The position numbers and the translations under genes were made by a program. A DNA stretch of 64,000 nucleotides, from contig NZ_LT896716.1 of NCBI RefSeq assembly GCF_900187405.1, forward strand, positions 434,001-498,000. The letters run 5' to 3'. The notes beneath the pieces are model-generated. The model saw nothing but the letters and a program-made list of their open reading frames with translations, ran no database searches and was not told the origin of the DNA. Origin of the DNA: Geobacter sp. DSM 9736. GTDB lineage: Bacteria; Desulfobacterota; Desulfuromonadia; Geobacterales; Geobacteraceae. This document shows positions 18,419-29,031 of the stretch, in pieces (position 1 is the first letter of the stretch; every line of letters starts with the position of its first letter).

Positions 18419-19230
18419 AAGTTGTCATTCTAGCGGGAGGGCTCGGCACTCGCTTAAGCGAGGAAACGGTCCTCAGGCCCAAGCCTATGGTTGAGATAGG
18501 TGGTAAGCCGATTTTATGGCATATTATGAAGATATACTCCTACTATGGATTCAACGAATTTATCGTATGTCTCGGCTTCAAGGGGTATGTGATCAAGGAA
18601 TACTTCTCCAACTACTTCCTGCATATGAGCGATGTGACCTTCGACATGGCAAACAACTCGATGACTGTGCATGAACGGTATGCCGAGCCTTGGAAGGTGA
18701 CGCTTGTTGATACCGGTATGGACTCCATGACCGGAGGGCGGGTCAAACGAATCGAGCCTTATATCAATAATGAAACTTTCATGCTTACGTATGGGGATGG
18801 AGTGGCTGATGTGGATATCCCTGCATTGCTTGCTTTTCATAAGAGACAGGGGAGGCTCGCTACCGTCACCACCACGCAGCCTGCCGGCAGGTTCGGCGCG
18901 TTAAGCCTTACTTCCGATAACAGGGTCGCTTCTTTCCATGAGAAACCGGCAGGGGATGGTGCGTGGATAAATGGTGGATTTTTCGTATTGGAACCCGGCG
19001 TCATGGAATTGATCGCTGGTGATTCTACGGTATTCGAAAAGGAACCGCTTGAACGCCTTGCCGCAGAAGGTGAACTCGCAGCGTTCAGGCACTCAGGTTT
19101 CTGGCAACCGATGGACACCCTGCGCGATAAGACTCATCTGGAAGATCTTTGGAATTCGGGGACCGCGCCCTGGAAAGTATGGGGGCAGCGGGCAGAAAAC
19201 GATGCCAAGGGCGAGAATAATGCTGGATAA
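18415..19230 (+). CDS. rfbF: RfbF, glucose-1-phosphate cytidylyltransferase
   Basis: This enzyme makes CDP-glucose from CTP and glucose-1-phosphate, the first step to 3,6-dideoxyhexoses. The 271-residue protein starts with the nucleotidyltransferase signature [11 protein letters not shown], followed by [18 protein letters not shown], and has YGDGVADVD. Length and sequence fit the RfbF/AscA family. Translation is coupled to the preceding glycosyltransferase by a 4-base overlap, and rfbG starts 11 bases before its end. Confidence 0.94.
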   Translation: MKVVILAGGLGTRLSEETVLRPKPMVEIGGKPILWHIMKIYSYYGFNEFIVCLGFKGYVIKEYFSNYFLHMSDVTFDMANNSMTVHERYAEPWKVTLVDTGMDSMTGGRVKRIEPYINNETFMLTYGDGVADVDIPALLAFHKRQGRLATVTTTQPAGRFGALSLTSDNRVASFHEKPAGDGAWINGGFFVLEPGVMELIAGDSTVFEKEPLERLAAEGELAAFRHSGFWQPMDTLRDKTHLEDLWNSGTAPWKVWGQRAENDAKGENNAG

Positions 19231-20290
19231 AGCTTTCTGGAACAACAGGAAGGTGTTTGTCACCGGCCACACCGGGTTCAAAGGCGCCTGGCTCAGTCTC
19301 TGGCTGCATCGAATGGGAGCGGTCGTAACGGGCTACGCTCTTCACCCGCCAACGAATCCCAACCTCTTTGAACTGGCCCGAGTAGGAGAGGTAGTGGATT
19401 CTGTCATTGCCGATGTGCGTGATGGCGAAGCGGTGGGCAAAGCCATGATCTCGGCTGCACCGGATGTTGTCATTCATATGGCGGCTCAGCCCCTTGTCCG
19501 TGACTCGTATGTTAATCCTGCTGAAACCTATGCTATCAACGTAATGGGCACGGTCAATGTGTTCGAGGCGGTCCGCCGATGCCGAAGCGTGAAAGCCATC
19601 ATAAATGTGACAACTGACAAGTGTTACGAAAACCGGGAGTGGGTCTGGGGCTACCGGGAGAACGAACCAATGGGGGGGTATGACCCCTATTCGAGCAGCA
19701 AAGCCTGTTCCGAGCTGGTTACAGCTGCTTACAGAAATTCCTTCTTTAATCCGCGAGACTTCTCTTCGCACGGCGTTGCTGTCGCTTCGGCACGGGCAGG
19801 CAATGTCATAGGAGGTGGCGACTGGGCTGCCGACCGGCTGGTCCCAGACTGTGTCAGGGCCCTCTTACAGGGGGAGAAACTAGTGCTCAGGAATCCTGAG
19901 GCAGTCAGACCCTGGCAGCATGTCCTGGAGCCGCTGAGTGGTTATCTCCTGCTGGCTCAGCACCTAGTCGAGGGCGGCGCTCGCTATGGAGAGGCATGGA
20001 ACTTCGGACCCCGTGACGAAGATGCGAGGCCGGTGGAATGGATTGCGCAGACTCTCTGTGCGTCTTGGGGGAATGGCGCAACCTATGAGGTTGACAGCGG
20101 TCAGCACCCGCACGAGGCGCATTACCTCAAGCTCGATTGCTCGAAGGCTGGGGGCAAATTGGGGTGGAACCCCAGATGGGATCTGGCGAAATCACTCGAC
20201 CTGATCGTGGACTGGACGAAGGCTTACCAGAGAAACGAAGATATGAGAGATGTCTGCCTGAGGCAGATCAGCGAGTACGACGCAGAATGA
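19220..20290 (+). CDS. rfbG: RfbG, CDP-glucose 4,6-dehydratase
   Basis: Second enzyme of the CDP-dideoxyhexose route: it forms CDP-4-keto-6-deoxyglucose. The 356-residue short-chain dehydrogenase has [11 protein letters not shown] for NAD binding and YSSSK as the catalytic Tyr-Lys pair ([12 protein letters not shown]). The start at 19220 follows an AGGGCGAG site inside the end of rfbF. An earlier in-frame start at 19019 falls deep within rfbF and would add a non-homologous leader; it was not used. Confidence 0.93.
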   Translation: MLDKAFWNNRKVFVTGHTGFKGAWLSLWLHRMGAVVTGYALHPPTNPNLFELARVGEVVDSVIADVRDGEAVGKAMISAAPDVVIHMAAQPLVRDSYVNPAETYAINVMGTVNVFEAVRRCRSVKAIINVTTDKCYENREWVWGYRENEPMGGYDPYSSSKACSELVTAAYRNSFFNPRDFSSHGVAVASARAGNVIGGGDWAADRLVPDCVRALLQGEKLVLRNPEAVRPWQHVLEPLSGYLLLAQHLVEGGARYGEAWNFGPRDEDARPVEWIAQTLCASWGNGATYEVDSGQHPHEAHYLKLDCSKAGGKLGWNPRWDLAKSLDLIVDWTKAYQRNEDMRDVCLRQISEYDAE

Positions 20291-20326
20291 CCGAATTTCT
20301 TGTCTTACGATGCATAGGAGTATCCG

Positions 20327-21676
20327 ATGGACATAACAGCCGAAACTGAAAAAGAGCTTCGCGACCGAGCAATAGCCGCTGCTATAGAGTATTACCAGTT
20401 TAAACATGCGGGCCGAAAGCCGTTCACACCGGGGGACCGAATCCCGTATGCCGGACGGGTGTTCGATGAGCAGGAAATTGCGGCTCTTGTAGATTCTTCT
20501 CTCGAGTTCTGGCTGACGACCGGAAGGTATGCTGAGAGGTTTGAGAAGGAACTCGGAAGTTTCCTCGGAGTTCAACACTGCTCCCTCACCAATTCCGGAT
20601 CTTCTGCCAATCTTCTGGCATTCATGTCGCTGACATCCCCCAGGCTCGGGGACAGGAGAGTGAAACGCGGCGATGAGATTATAACCGTGGCTGCCGGGTT
20701 CCCCACCACTGTGGCCCCGATCATTCAATACGGCGCTGTCCCGGTTTTTGTCGACGTTACACTTCCGACTTACAACATAGATTGCACGCAGCTTGAGCAG
20801 GCACTATCGGAGAAAACAAAGGGGGTGATGGTTGCACACACCCTCGGGAATCCGTTTGATCTGCACGCCGTACGGGAGTTTTGCGACCGGCACTCTCTCT
20901 GGCTGATAGAAGACAACTGCGATGCTCTAGACTCACGTTTCTTTTTCCGCGGTGAGTGGCGGTATACCGGGACTATGGGTGACCTCGGCACATCGAGCTT
21001 TTATCCCCCACATCACATGACCATGGGAGAGGGTGGTGCAGTTTATACGGACAATACTACTCTTGCGCGACTGGTGGAATCTTTTCGTGATTGGGGCAGG
21101 GACTGCTGGTGCTCATCGGGACGCGACAATACTTGTGGCAAGCGCTTCACGCAGCAATTTGGCGAACTTCCATACGGCTATGATCACAAATATGTTTACT
21201 CCCACTTCGGCTATAACCTGAAAGTTACCGATATGCAGGCCGCGATAGGGTGCGCTCAGCTAGGTAAACTGGCGGCCTTCTCTGAAGCAAGGAGAAGCAA
21301 CTGGCGCAAGTATCGTGAAGGGCTGTCCAATCTGGGCGATCGATTTGTTCTGCCTGAACCGACTGCGGGTTCGGATCCGTCGTGGTTCGGTTTCCTGCTA
21401 ACGGTCAGGGAAGGCTGTGGTTTTACACGTGACAGAATCGTCGCTCACCTTGAGTCGAAAGGAGTTCAGACGAGGATGCTCTTCGCAGGGAACCTGACGA
21501 AGCATCCGTGTTTCGACGAGATGAGGGAGAGTGGTGAGGGTTTCCGAATCGCCGGAGAACTGCTGAATACGGACCGGATAATGAATGACTCATTCTGGGT
21601 CGGCGTATATCCGGGTCTCACGGACTCGATGAGCGACTTCGTTATTGAGAAGATCCGGGAGTTTTGCAGCAGATGA
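20327..21676 (+). CDS. rfbH: RfbH, CDP-6-deoxy-4-hexulose-3-dehydrase (E1)
   Basis: E1 removes the C3 hydroxyl, creating the 3,6-dideoxy skeleton, using pyridoxamine phosphate and a [2Fe-2S] cluster. The 449-residue protein shows both diagnostic features. The usual PLP lysine is replaced by His (His229 in FYPPHHMTMG), and cluster cysteines are present as Cys198, Cys260-X-Cys262-X7-Cys270, with about four extra residues between the first and second compared with the Yersinia enzyme as remembered. TAGGAG six bases before ATG 20327 is a good ribosome-binding site. The partner reductase E3 is not encoded in this window. Confidence 0.94.
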   Translation: MDITAETEKELRDRAIAAAIEYYQFKHAGRKPFTPGDRIPYAGRVFDEQEIAALVDSSLEFWLTTGRYAERFEKELGSFLGVQHCSLTNSGSSANLLAFMSLTSPRLGDRRVKRGDEIITVAAGFPTTVAPIIQYGAVPVFVDVTLPTYNIDCTQLEQALSEKTKGVMVAHTLGNPFDLHAVREFCDRHSLWLIEDNCDALDSRFFFRGEWRYTGTMGDLGTSSFYPPHHMTMGEGGAVYTDNTTLARLVESFRDWGRDCWCSSGRDNTCGKRFTQQFGELPYGYDHKYVYSHFGYNLKVTDMQAAIGCAQLGKLAAFSEARRSNWRKYREGLSNLGDRFVLPEPTAGSDPSWFGFLLTVREGCGFTRDRIVAHLESKGVQTRMLFAGNLTKHPCFDEMRESGEGFRIAGELLNTDRIMNDSFWVGVYPGLTDSMSDFVIEKIREFCSR

Positions 21677-22551
21677 AGATTGTTGTAACGGGAGCAACGG
21701 GGTTTTTGGGGAGCCGTCTCGTAAGGGCGCTGCTGAAAAGCGGTCATACCCCCGTGGTGCTAAAACGGAGCTTTTCCGATCTTGGACGGATCCGTGATCT
21801 ATTGCCTGCCCTCATGGCCTACGACATTGATCTCTGCGGTCTACAGTTCCCGTTTAGAGAAGTTGGCAGCATCGAAGCAGTGATTCATTGCGCAACTTGC
21901 TACGGGCGTAAGGGAGAAAGCGCTTCGGAGGTGCTTGAATCCAACCTTCTTTTCCCGTTACGGCTTATGGAAGCCGCAATAGAATCGGGCGTTCCTCACT
22001 TTATCAACACCGACACGTGCCTCGACAGGAGCATAAGCGCCTATGCTCTGGGTAAGAAGCAATTCAGTGAATGGGGGCAGCATTTCTCGGAGCTTCAGAG
22101 AATCCGGTTCGTAAACATCATGCTCGAGCATTTCTATGGACCGGGGGACGATCCCTCCAAATTCACGTCACATGTAATAAGGAGCTGTATCAGGAACATC
22201 TCGGAGCTGAAGCTGACGAAGGGGGATCAGAAGCGGGATTTCGTCTATATTGATGACGTGGTCGCCGCTTATCTGGTGCTCCTGGGTGCACTGCCGGTGA
22301 GTAACGAAACGTACCAGGAATACCCCCTTGGATCCGGGGTTTCAGTTTCAGTCAGGGATTTCGTTCAAACAGTTTATGCGATTACCGGCTCCACAACTGA
22401 GCTGAAATTCGGAGCAGTGCCGTACAGGCAGAACGAACTGATGGATTCATGTGCCGATATCAGGCGCCTTGCCGCTCTCGGGTGGCTTCCACGGGTATCG
22501 CTTGTGGAAGGTGTCGCGGCAACAGTATCGTATGAAATGGCTCACGTCTGA
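21673..22551 (+). CDS. rfbS: CDP-paratose synthase-like reductase (RfbS/Prt)
   Basis: An SDR protein of about 292 residues that would reduce the 4-keto group of CDP-3,6-dideoxy-4-hexulose to give CDP-paratose. GATGFLGSRLV is the NAD(P)-binding loop and YALGK the catalytic Tyr-Lys. Being followed by a tyvelose epimerase argues for paratose rather than abequose synthase, but these are close relatives. The ATG at 21673 overlaps the rfbH stop; an in-frame TTG lies at 21664. Confidence 0.85.
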   Translation: MKIVVTGATGFLGSRLVRALLKSGHTPVVLKRSFSDLGRIRDLLPALMAYDIDLCGLQFPFREVGSIEAVIHCATCYGRKGESASEVLESNLLFPLRLMEAAIESGVPHFINTDTCLDRSISAYALGKKQFSEWGQHFSELQRIRFVNIMLEHFYGPGDDPSKFTSHVIRSCIRNISELKLTKGDQKRDFVYIDDVVAAYLVLLGALPVSNETYQEYPLGSGVSVSVRDFVQTVYAITGSTTELKFGAVPYRQNELMDSCADIRRLAALGWLPRVSLVEGVAATVSYEMAHV

Positions 22552-22582
22552 TGATTCCTTCGAGAGCCTTGGGAGATAAGTA

Positions 22583-23632
22583 ATGAAACTATTGATTACT
22601 GGTGGCTGCGGCTTCCTCGGAAGCAATCTTGCTTCGCATGCACTTCGCAGCGGCGACGAACTCGTAGTCTTCGACTCACTCTGCCGGAAAGGTTCAGCTG
22701 AAAACCTCCTTTGGTTAAAGGATCAGGGAGAAATGAGATTTGTGCATGGCGACATCCGGATCGAAAACGACATAAACCGGCTCGTGCAGGAGTTCAGGCC
22801 CGAGGCAGTGTTTCATCTGGCGGGACAGGTGGCCATGACGACCTCTATTGCCAACCCCCGTCTCGACTTCGAAGTTAACGTGCTGGGCACGCATAATCTT
22901 CTGGAAGCAGTTCGCCTGCATGCCTCTGAAGCAACAGTCATATATTCTTCGACAAACAAGGTATACGGAGATCTGGAGCAGTACAGGTATAATGAGACTG
23001 AAACCCGATTTGTCTGCTCAGACAAACCGAGGGGATTCGATGAAACGACCCCGCTGGAATTCCATTCTCCGTATGGCTGCTCGAAGGGGGCTGCAGACCA
23101 GTACATGCTCGATTACGCCCGTATCTTCGGCCTTAATACAATAGTATTCAGGCACTCTAGCATGTATGGCGGACGGCAGTTTGCCACCTATGACCAGGGC
23201 TGGATCGGGTGGTTCTGCCAGGTGGCAGAGGAGACTAGACGTGGTCACCTGAAAGAGCCTTTTACAATTTCAGGTACCGGCAAGCAGGTGCGGGATGTTC
23301 TCCATGCCGACGACATGATCGCCCTGTATTTTTCGGCTGTTGAGCGGCATAGGGACATAAGGGGTGAAGTGTTCAATATTGGCGGCGGCATGGAAAACAG
23401 CTTGTCACTACTGGAATTGTTCCAGCTTCTTGAGGAAAATACCGGGGCCTCTTTGAACTACACCCGACTACCTCCGCGAGGCAGCGACCAGCGCGTGTTT
23501 GTTGCGGATATATCGAAGGCAGAACAGCGCATCGGCTGGAAGCCTGGCGTCACCGCTCGATCGGGTATTCGGAGGATGCTGGACTGGACCAGTGAGTTCA
23601 TCGGTCGTGAAGAAAATGGCTGCAGAGTTTAA
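22583..23632 (+). CDS. rfbE: RfbE, CDP-paratose 2-epimerase (CDP-tyvelose synthesis)
   Basis: A 349-residue extended SDR that inverts C2 of CDP-paratose to yield CDP-tyvelose. Diagnostic stretches are [55 protein letters not shown] and [18 protein letters not shown], which I recognise as very close to the Salmonella and Yersinia enzyme. This is the strongest evidence that the dideoxy sugar here is tyvelose. ATG 22583 follows a purine-rich GGGAGATAAG. The next gene starts 17 bases before its stop. Confidence 0.93.
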   Translation: MKLLITGGCGFLGSNLASHALRSGDELVVFDSLCRKGSAENLLWLKDQGEMRFVHGDIRIENDINRLVQEFRPEAVFHLAGQVAMTTSIANPRLDFEVNVLGTHNLLEAVRLHASEATVIYSSTNKVYGDLEQYRYNETETRFVCSDKPRGFDETTPLEFHSPYGCSKGAADQYMLDYARIFGLNTIVFRHSSMYGGRQFATYDQGWIGWFCQVAEETRRGHLKEPFTISGTGKQVRDVLHADDMIALYFSAVERHRDIRGEVFNIGGGMENSLSLLELFQLLEENTGASLNYTRLPPRGSDQRVFVADISKAEQRIGWKPGVTARSGIRRMLDWTSEFIGREENGCRV

Positions 23633-24641
23633 ATCAATCCTTATCATCAAACCCGGTGCCATTGGCGATGTTCTGCACATGACCCCGGTAGTGAGAGCGC
23701 TGAAGGATCGATATCCAGAGAGCAGGATCAGCTTTATCGTGAGCTCGCCTGTTACCGCATCCCTTTTTTCAGGTAATCCTCTCGTGGACGAGGTAATCGT
23801 CTTCGACAAGAAGGGAGCCCACAAGTCCCTCTCCGGATTCCTCTCGCTGTGGCGGCAGTTAAGAAGCAGGCGTTTCGATCTCGTCCTCAACTACCAGCGC
23901 AGCAATATCAAGGGATGGCTGTTGGCCTCGGCTGCCTTTCCAAGCACCGTCGTCGTCTATCACAAAACACGTGGAACGGTTGTGCATGCCATTGCCGATC
24001 ACCTCAGCCCGTTGATGAAAATCGGGATCGATGCGCAGCGGGCGAGCCACCGCCTCGATTTTTTTCCTTCCGGGAAAGATAGTGAGTTCGCCGATGATTT
24101 TCTGGCAGCAGAAGGCCTTGCCGGGAAGCCGTTGATAGCCTTTAATCCGGGCACCAGCCACGCATGCAAGTGCTGGCCGATAGAGCGCTTCGCCGAGCTT
24201 GGGGACAGGCTCGTGGATGAGCTGGGGGTGGAGATCCTTATTCTCGGCAGCAGGGACGAAAAAAAGCTTGCGGATGAGATCCGGAACCGGATGACCCGAT
24301 CAAGCCATGATCTTACCGGCTGCTCTCTGGGTGAACTGGGAGCAGTACTCCAGCGGGTTCAACTTCTGGTAACCGGTGATACCGGGCCGATGCACATAGC
24401 CGCAGCTGTAGGGACCAGGGTCGTGGCGCTCTATGGCCCCATCAGCCCGGTAAGGAGCGGACCGGTGGGAGAGGGGCATCGCATTCTGATCCATGAAGAA
24501 CTGGAATGCTGCCCCTGCAACAGCTTCGACTGCAAGAATCCCGCGTTCCGGGAGTGCATGGAAATGATTTCCGTTCAGGAGGCCTTTGATGCCTGCGCGG
24601 AGATGTCGCAAAACAGTTCTGTCCAAGGGAGAGCAGTGTAA
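23616..24641 (+). CDS. GT9 family (heptosyltransferase-like) glycosyltransferase
   Basis: A 341-residue GT9 protein beginning [20 protein letters not shown], the family N-terminal pattern. The nucleotide-binding half has [17 protein letters not shown] and [13 protein letters not shown], and a Cys-rich stretch ([10 protein letters not shown]) lies near the C terminus. The start at 23616 overlaps rfbE; an earlier in-frame start at 23499 lies within rfbE. It may be a further heptosyltransferase of the core, but GT9 enzymes outside the core are known too. Confidence 0.8.
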   Translation: MAAEFKSILIIKPGAIGDVLHMTPVVRALKDRYPESRISFIVSSPVTASLFSGNPLVDEVIVFDKKGAHKSLSGFLSLWRQLRSRRFDLVLNYQRSNIKGWLLASAAFPSTVVVYHKTRGTVVHAIADHLSPLMKIGIDAQRASHRLDFFPSGKDSEFADDFLAAEGLAGKPLIAFNPGTSHACKCWPIERFAELGDRLVDELGVEILILGSRDEKKLADEIRNRMTRSSHDLTGCSLGELGAVLQRVQLLVTGDTGPMHIAAAVGTRVVALYGPISPVRSGPVGEGHRILIHEELECCPCNSFDCKNPAFRECMEMISVQEAFDACAEMSQNSSVQGRAV

Positions 24642-25252
24642 TGATGCAGGAACTCGAACTGGTTGATCTGCCTGAGGCCTTCGATGAGTGCATAGCTTGC
24701 TGGCACAAGGATGCCTCGCGCTCCGACGGTGTGGTGGTTGCGATCAATCCGATTGCCATCGAACTGGCTTATCGAAATTTCATGCTCTGGCATGAGGAGG
24801 ACAAGGCTCGCAGGACCGATGTTGCCGATAGCGAAATCGCCCAGGTGAAGCGCAACATTGACCGTTATAACCAGCAGCGCAACGACCTGATCGAGAAGCT
24901 GGATGAGGCCATACTGAGCCGGCTGCTGAGCCAGGGCGAGATGAATCCCCGGCTTCCGATCAATTCCGAGACCCCGGGCAGCATTGTGGACAGAATCTCC
25001 ATACTGTCGCTAAAGGTCTGCCACATGGAGGAGGATACTCTCCGGGACGATGTTTCGGAGGAGCATCGGGAGCGTTCGCGCGCCCGGCTGGCGATCCTCC
25101 GGGAGCAGCGTTCCGATCTCGCCACAGCCCTTGCTCTCCTGATAGATGAATACCGGCTGGGTAAGAAGCAGATGAAGCTCTACCGGCAGTTCAAGATGTA
25201 CAATGATCCTTCCCTCAATCCGGAGATCTATAGAAGATCGAACAAGCAGTAA
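24641..25252 (+). CDS. DUF4254 family protein
   Basis: A 203-residue soluble protein rich in Glu, Arg and Leu and predicted to be mostly helical. It resembles DUF4254 proteins, which recur beside LPS glycosyltransferase genes (FMLWHEEDKAR and SETPGSIVDRISILSLKV are typical stretches). No catalytic motif or signal peptide is visible. Its position between two GT9 genes suggests a role in core sugar assembly, possibly as a scaffold or regulator. It can start at ATG 24641 or ATG 24644, overlapping the preceding stop. Confidence 0.75.
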   Translation: MMQELELVDLPEAFDECIACWHKDASRSDGVVVAINPIAIELAYRNFMLWHEEDKARRTDVADSEIAQVKRNIDRYNQQRNDLIEKLDEAILSRLLSQGEMNPRLPINSETPGSIVDRISILSLKVCHMEEDTLRDDVSEEHRERSRARLAILREQRSDLATALALLIDEYRLGKKQMKLYRQFKMYNDPSLNPEIYRRSNKQ

Positions 25253-25259
25253 CGGCAGA

Positions 25260-26312
25260 ATGAAAATACTGATCGTTAAAATGAGCGCGCTGGGGGATAT
25301 CATCCACGCATTGCCTGTGCTGGATTACCTGCATAGGGTCTCCCCCGGAATCGAAATAGACTGGGTAGTCGAGGAGCCGTTCCGGGAGGTGCTGGAAGGC
25401 AATCCGCTCGTGCGGCGGCTTTATACTGTGCGGACGAAGGTGTGGAGGAAAAAGCCCTTCGCTTCCGCTACGAGACGGGAAATCGGCGAACTCAAGGCGT
25501 CATTGCGGGAGCACCAGTACGATTTCGTTTTCGACATACAGGGCAATCTGAAGAGCGGTCTCGTCTGCTGGCTGAGCGGAGTGGAGCACCGGATCGGGTT
25601 CGAGAAGGATGCTCTTCAGGAGAGCGTAAACCTTCTGTTTACTACACGTCAGGTTCCGTTGCGTATGATTGATCGCCATATCACCGATCAATATCTGCGG
25701 CTGGTGAGCGTTCCGTTCGGCAAAGATTTCCGGGAGTTCTCCCTCATAACTGATATCTGGACTTCCGCGGAGGACGATGCTGCCGCGGAAGCGCTGCTGG
25801 CTACGCTGGACGACGGGCTCGTTTTCCTGTTCCACCAGGGGACGACGTGGCAGACGAAGTTGTGGAAGCAGGAGGGGTGGGCAGAGCTGGGAGCGGATCT
25901 GCTCCGGCGGCATCCGCATTCGAGCATTCTACTCTCATGGGGAAATGAGGATGAGCGCAGGGCGGTTGTGGACATCGCATCCGCGATTGGAAGTGGTGCC
26001 CGTGTAGTCGACCGCTATTCTTTGAAAGGCTTTGCTGCTCTGTTGAAGAAAGTCGATGTTGTCGTCGGCGGCGATACCGGTCCTGTTCATCTCGCTGCTG
26101 CCGTCGGCACCCCGACCGTTTCGTTCTATCGCGCCAGTGACGGCATGCGCAGCGGTCCACGTGGCAGCCAGCATGTCGTGATACAGGCTCAGCTTCCCTG
26201 CACCGGCTGCTTTAAAACTTCCTGCGACAAGGATGCTGCTTGCAGGGACAGCATAACTGTGGAGGCACTTACTGCCGGTATCGACAAGGTGCTTTCCCAT
26301 CACTGCGCGTAG
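25260..26312 (+). CDS. waaC: WaaC-like heptosyltransferase I (GT9)
   Basis: A 350-residue GT9 enzyme starting [20 protein letters not shown], the pattern of WaaC, which attaches the first heptose to Kdo. [21 protein letters not shown] marks the donor site. The ATG at 25260 comes seven bases after the DUF4254 stop; an in-frame start at 25203 lies inside that gene. The following hldE makes its donor ADP-heptose. Of the three GT9 genes in the window this is the closest to classical WaaC by its N terminus. Confidence 0.84.
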   Translation: MKILIVKMSALGDIIHALPVLDYLHRVSPGIEIDWVVEEPFREVLEGNPLVRRLYTVRTKVWRKKPFASATRREIGELKASLREHQYDFVFDIQGNLKSGLVCWLSGVEHRIGFEKDALQESVNLLFTTRQVPLRMIDRHITDQYLRLVSVPFGKDFREFSLITDIWTSAEDDAAAEALLATLDDGLVFLFHQGTTWQTKLWKQEGWAELGADLLRRHPHSSILLSWGNEDERRAVVDIASAIGSGARVVDRYSLKGFAALLKKVDVVVGGDTGPVHLAAAVGTPTVSFYRASDGMRSGPRGSQHVVIQAQLPCTGCFKTSCDKDAACRDSITVEALTAGIDKVLSHHCA

Positions 26313-26332
26313 AAACAACATTGGAGGCCGTA

Positions 26333-27808
26333 ATGCAACGTAAGGACGCGGAATCGCTTTTTGCCAAGGCTCGAAATGTTCGCGCACTGGTGATTGGCGA
26401 TCTGATGCTCGACGAGTATCTGTGGGGGAAAGCCGAACGCATCTCTCCCGAAGCGCCTGTTCAGGTGGTCGATATCATCCGTGAGGATCTGCGCCTCGGG
26501 GGGGCGGGCAATGTGGTGAACAACCTGGCCGCGCTGGGGTGCAGCGTCTCGATCTGCAGCGTCATAGGCGCGGACGAGAACGGCACAACCCTGCAGCATG
26601 TCTTTACGGGCAAGGGAGTGGATGTCGCCGGAGTATTCGAAGACCCTCTTCGCACCACCAGCAAGAAGACCCGCGTGGTGGCGGCCAATCAGCAGATCGT
26701 TCGTATGGACCGGGAAACGAAGGAGCCGCTGCGCCCTGAACTGGAGGCTCAGGTTATCGAGTACGTGGAGCGTCATGCAGATGAGTTCCAGGTGCTTCTC
26801 CTGTCCGACTATCTCAAGGGGGTCCTCACCGAGAGGGTAGTTCAGGCGGCAGTAGAGGCAGGCAGGAAACGAGGCATTCCAGTAGTGATCGATCCGAAGG
26901 GGAGCGATTACAGCAAATACCGCGGTGCGACAATTCTTACGCCGAATCGGAAGGAAGCAGAGCAGGCTGCCGGGATGCCGATCGCCAACGAAGATGATCT
27001 GGGTCGCGCTGCCGAACGCATACTTCGGGAGTGCGAACTGGATGCGCTCCTCATCACCCGAAGCGAACAGGGGATGTCCCTCTTCGGGAGCGGAGGATGG
27101 CTGACCCACATTCCCACCTTCGCCCGGGAAGTTTACGATGTCACGGGTGCAGGCGATACCGTGCTAGCTGTTATGGGGGTCGCGCTCGCCTGCGGTATAG
27201 GCTATGAGGATGCCGCTAGGGTCGCCAATGTGGCGGCTGGTATTGCCGTCGGCAAGGTAGGGACTTCCACCGTGACGCCTTCCGAGGTCATCGGCCTCAT
27301 CGGTCACGGACATGCCGACAGTGACGCCAAGATCAAGAACCTGGACGTCCTGGTTGAGGTGATCGAGAAGGAGAAAGGGCGGGGGAAGCAAGTTGTGTTC
27401 ACCAACGGTTGTTTCGACCTCCTTCACGTGGGGCATGTGAAATACCTGCAGAAGGCGCGCTCTTTTGGTGACCTTCTCGTCCTGGGCCTCAACAGTGATG
27501 CTTCTGTCAGGCGGCTCAAGGGAGATAAGCGGCCACTCATCCCGCAGGAAGAGCGTGCCCATCTCCTCGCAGCCTTGAACTGTGTCGACTACGTGGTATT
27601 CTTTGACGACGATACGCCGCTTGCTCTCATTGAAACACTCAAACCAATGGTGCTCGTGAAAGGGGGGGATTACACGCCGGATACGGTAGTGGGCCGGGAT
27701 GTAGTGGAATCTTGCGGAGGGCGCGTGGAATTGGTGGAATTTGTGGATGGTAAATCGACAACCAACATCATCGAGAAGATTCTGACCAGTTACGGAGAAG
27801 GGCAGTAA
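26333..27808 (+). CDS. hldE: HldE (RfaE), bifunctional heptose kinase/adenylyltransferase
   Basis: HldE phosphorylates heptose-7-phosphate at C1 and later transfers AMP to make ADP-heptose for the inner core. The 491-residue protein has an N-terminal PfkB-type kinase ([14 protein letters not shown] early, catalytic DVTGAGDTV near residue 273). The C-terminal nucleotidyltransferase has [17 protein letters not shown], with His365-x-Gly-His368. ATG 26333 follows TTGGAGG; a longer frame from 26240 runs back into waaC and is rejected. The phosphatase GmhB and epimerase HldD are not in the window. Confidence 0.95.
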   Translation: MQRKDAESLFAKARNVRALVIGDLMLDEYLWGKAERISPEAPVQVVDIIREDLRLGGAGNVVNNLAALGCSVSICSVIGADENGTTLQHVFTGKGVDVAGVFEDPLRTTSKKTRVVAANQQIVRMDRETKEPLRPELEAQVIEYVERHADEFQVLLLSDYLKGVLTERVVQAAVEAGRKRGIPVVIDPKGSDYSKYRGATILTPNRKEAEQAAGMPIANEDDLGRAAERILRECELDALLITRSEQGMSLFGSGGWLTHIPTFAREVYDVTGAGDTVLAVMGVALACGIGYEDAARVANVAAGIAVGKVGTSTVTPSEVIGLIGHGHADSDAKIKNLDVLVEVIEKEKGRGKQVVFTNGCFDLLHVGHVKYLQKARSFGDLLVLGLNSDASVRRLKGDKRPLIPQEERAHLLAALNCVDYVVFFDDDTPLALIETLKPMVLVKGGDYTPDTVVGRDVVESCGGRVELVEFVDGKSTTNIIEKILTSYGEGQ

Positions 27809-27814
27809 AACAGG

Positions 27815-27843
27815 TTGAAAAGAGGAAGAAGCTCGTATATAGT
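27815..27843 (+). promoter_or_regulatory. Possible sigma-70 promoter before gmd
   Basis: TTGAAA at 27815-27820 and TATAGT at 27838-27843 are separated by 17 bases, a good housekeeping-type spacing. They lie in a 71-base gap after hldE, 37 bases before the gmd start. It is one of few gaps where a new transcript could begin for the O-antigen section. Short AT-rich matches are common by chance. Confidence 0.35.
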
Positions 27844-27879
27844 TCAAATTTTTTGAGGGTCATTCTGAAAGGAGGGTTA

Positions 27880-28932
27880 ATGAAGAAAGCGCTGATCACC
27901 GGGATCACCGGCCAGGACGGCTCCTACCTCGCCGAATTCCTCGAGAAAAAAGGGTACGAAGTTCACGGCATCATCCGCCGTTCATCTTCTTTCAATACCG
28001 GCAGGATCAATCATATCTACCGGGACCCCCATGAAACGGGAGTCCGCCTTTTTCTCCATTACGGAGACCTCAATGACGCCAGCTCCATCAACAAGGTGCT
28101 GCGCGATGTTCGCCCCAACGAAATCTATAATCTCGGTGCCCAAAGTCATGTGCGCGTCTCCTTCGATGTGCCGGAGTACACCGGAGAAGTTGACGCACTC
28201 GGTGCCGTGCGAATCCTCGAAGCGATCCGCGAGACAGAGCTGAACACGAAGTTTTACCAGGCGTCCTCCTCGGAGCTTTACGGAAAAGTCGTTGAGACTC
28301 CGCAGAAGGAAACCACCCCTTTCTATCCCCGCTCCCCCTATGCGTGCGCAAAGGCGTACTCATACTACATCACCGTCAACTATCGTGAGAGTTACAATCT
28401 CTTCGCCTGCAACGGAATACTTTTCAATCACGAGTCGCCGCGGCGCGGCGAGACCTTCGTTACCCGCAAGATCACGCGTGCTGCCGCACGGATCAAGCTA
28501 GGGCTGCAGGAGTGCCTCTATCTTGGAAACCTGGACGCCAAGCGCGACTGGGGTTTTGCCGGCGACTACGTGGAGGCAATGTGGCTCATGCTCCAGCAGA
28601 CGGAGCCGGATGATTACGTCGTCGCCACCGGCGAAACCCATGCCGTACGGGAGTTCGCAGAGAAAGTTTTTGCACGGCTCGACATGCCGCTGGAATGGAA
28701 GGGGAGCGGCGTGCACGAGAAAGGGATCGATTCGAAAACGGGCAAGATCGTCATCGAGATAGATCCGAAGTATTTCCGGCCCGCAGAGGTGGACCTGCTT
28801 CTCGGGGACCCGGCGAAGGCAAGGCGACAACTAAAGTGGGAGCCGCGGGTCGATTTCGACGGGCTGGTCAACATGATGGTGGATTCCGACCTGAAGCTCG
28901 CCGAGCGCGAAAAGCGGGCGAACGGGTGCTGA
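27880..28932 (+). CDS. gmd: Gmd, GDP-mannose 4,6-dehydratase
   Basis: Gmd converts GDP-D-mannose to GDP-4-keto-6-deoxymannose, precursor of GDP-L-fucose, GDP-D-rhamnose or GDP-perosamine. The 350-residue SDR has [12 protein letters not shown] (cofactor loop), [12 protein letters not shown] (catalytic Tyr and Lys) and [12 protein letters not shown], all conserved in the family. The start at 27880 follows a strong AAAGGAGG site; an in-frame start at 27853 is weaker. No GMER, Rmd or PerA gene lies next to it, so its end product is unknown. Confidence 0.95.
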   Translation: MKKALITGITGQDGSYLAEFLEKKGYEVHGIIRRSSSFNTGRINHIYRDPHETGVRLFLHYGDLNDASSINKVLRDVRPNEIYNLGAQSHVRVSFDVPEYTGEVDALGAVRILEAIRETELNTKFYQASSSELYGKVVETPQKETTPFYPRSPYACAKAYSYYITVNYRESYNLFACNGILFNHESPRRGETFVTRKITRAAARIKLGLQECLYLGNLDAKRDWGFAGDYVEAMWLMLQQTEPDDYVVATGETHAVREFAEKVFARLDMPLEWKGSGVHEKGIDSKTGKIVIEIDPKYFRPAEVDLLLGDPAKARRQLKWEPRVDFDGLVNMMVDSDLKLAEREKRANGC

Positions 28933-29031
28933 AATAGAGGTGGAGAATGAGATATTTTTTGCTTTTACTGCCGGAAGTGATGTTGTAGGATTCGGCAGCT
29001 GCATCATGAAAGGAAGCAGGACGTAGGCGGT

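Noticed and set aside
28933-29031. A small gene in the gap after gmd
   Set aside because: Frames are short and without homology; only a weak start and no clear product.
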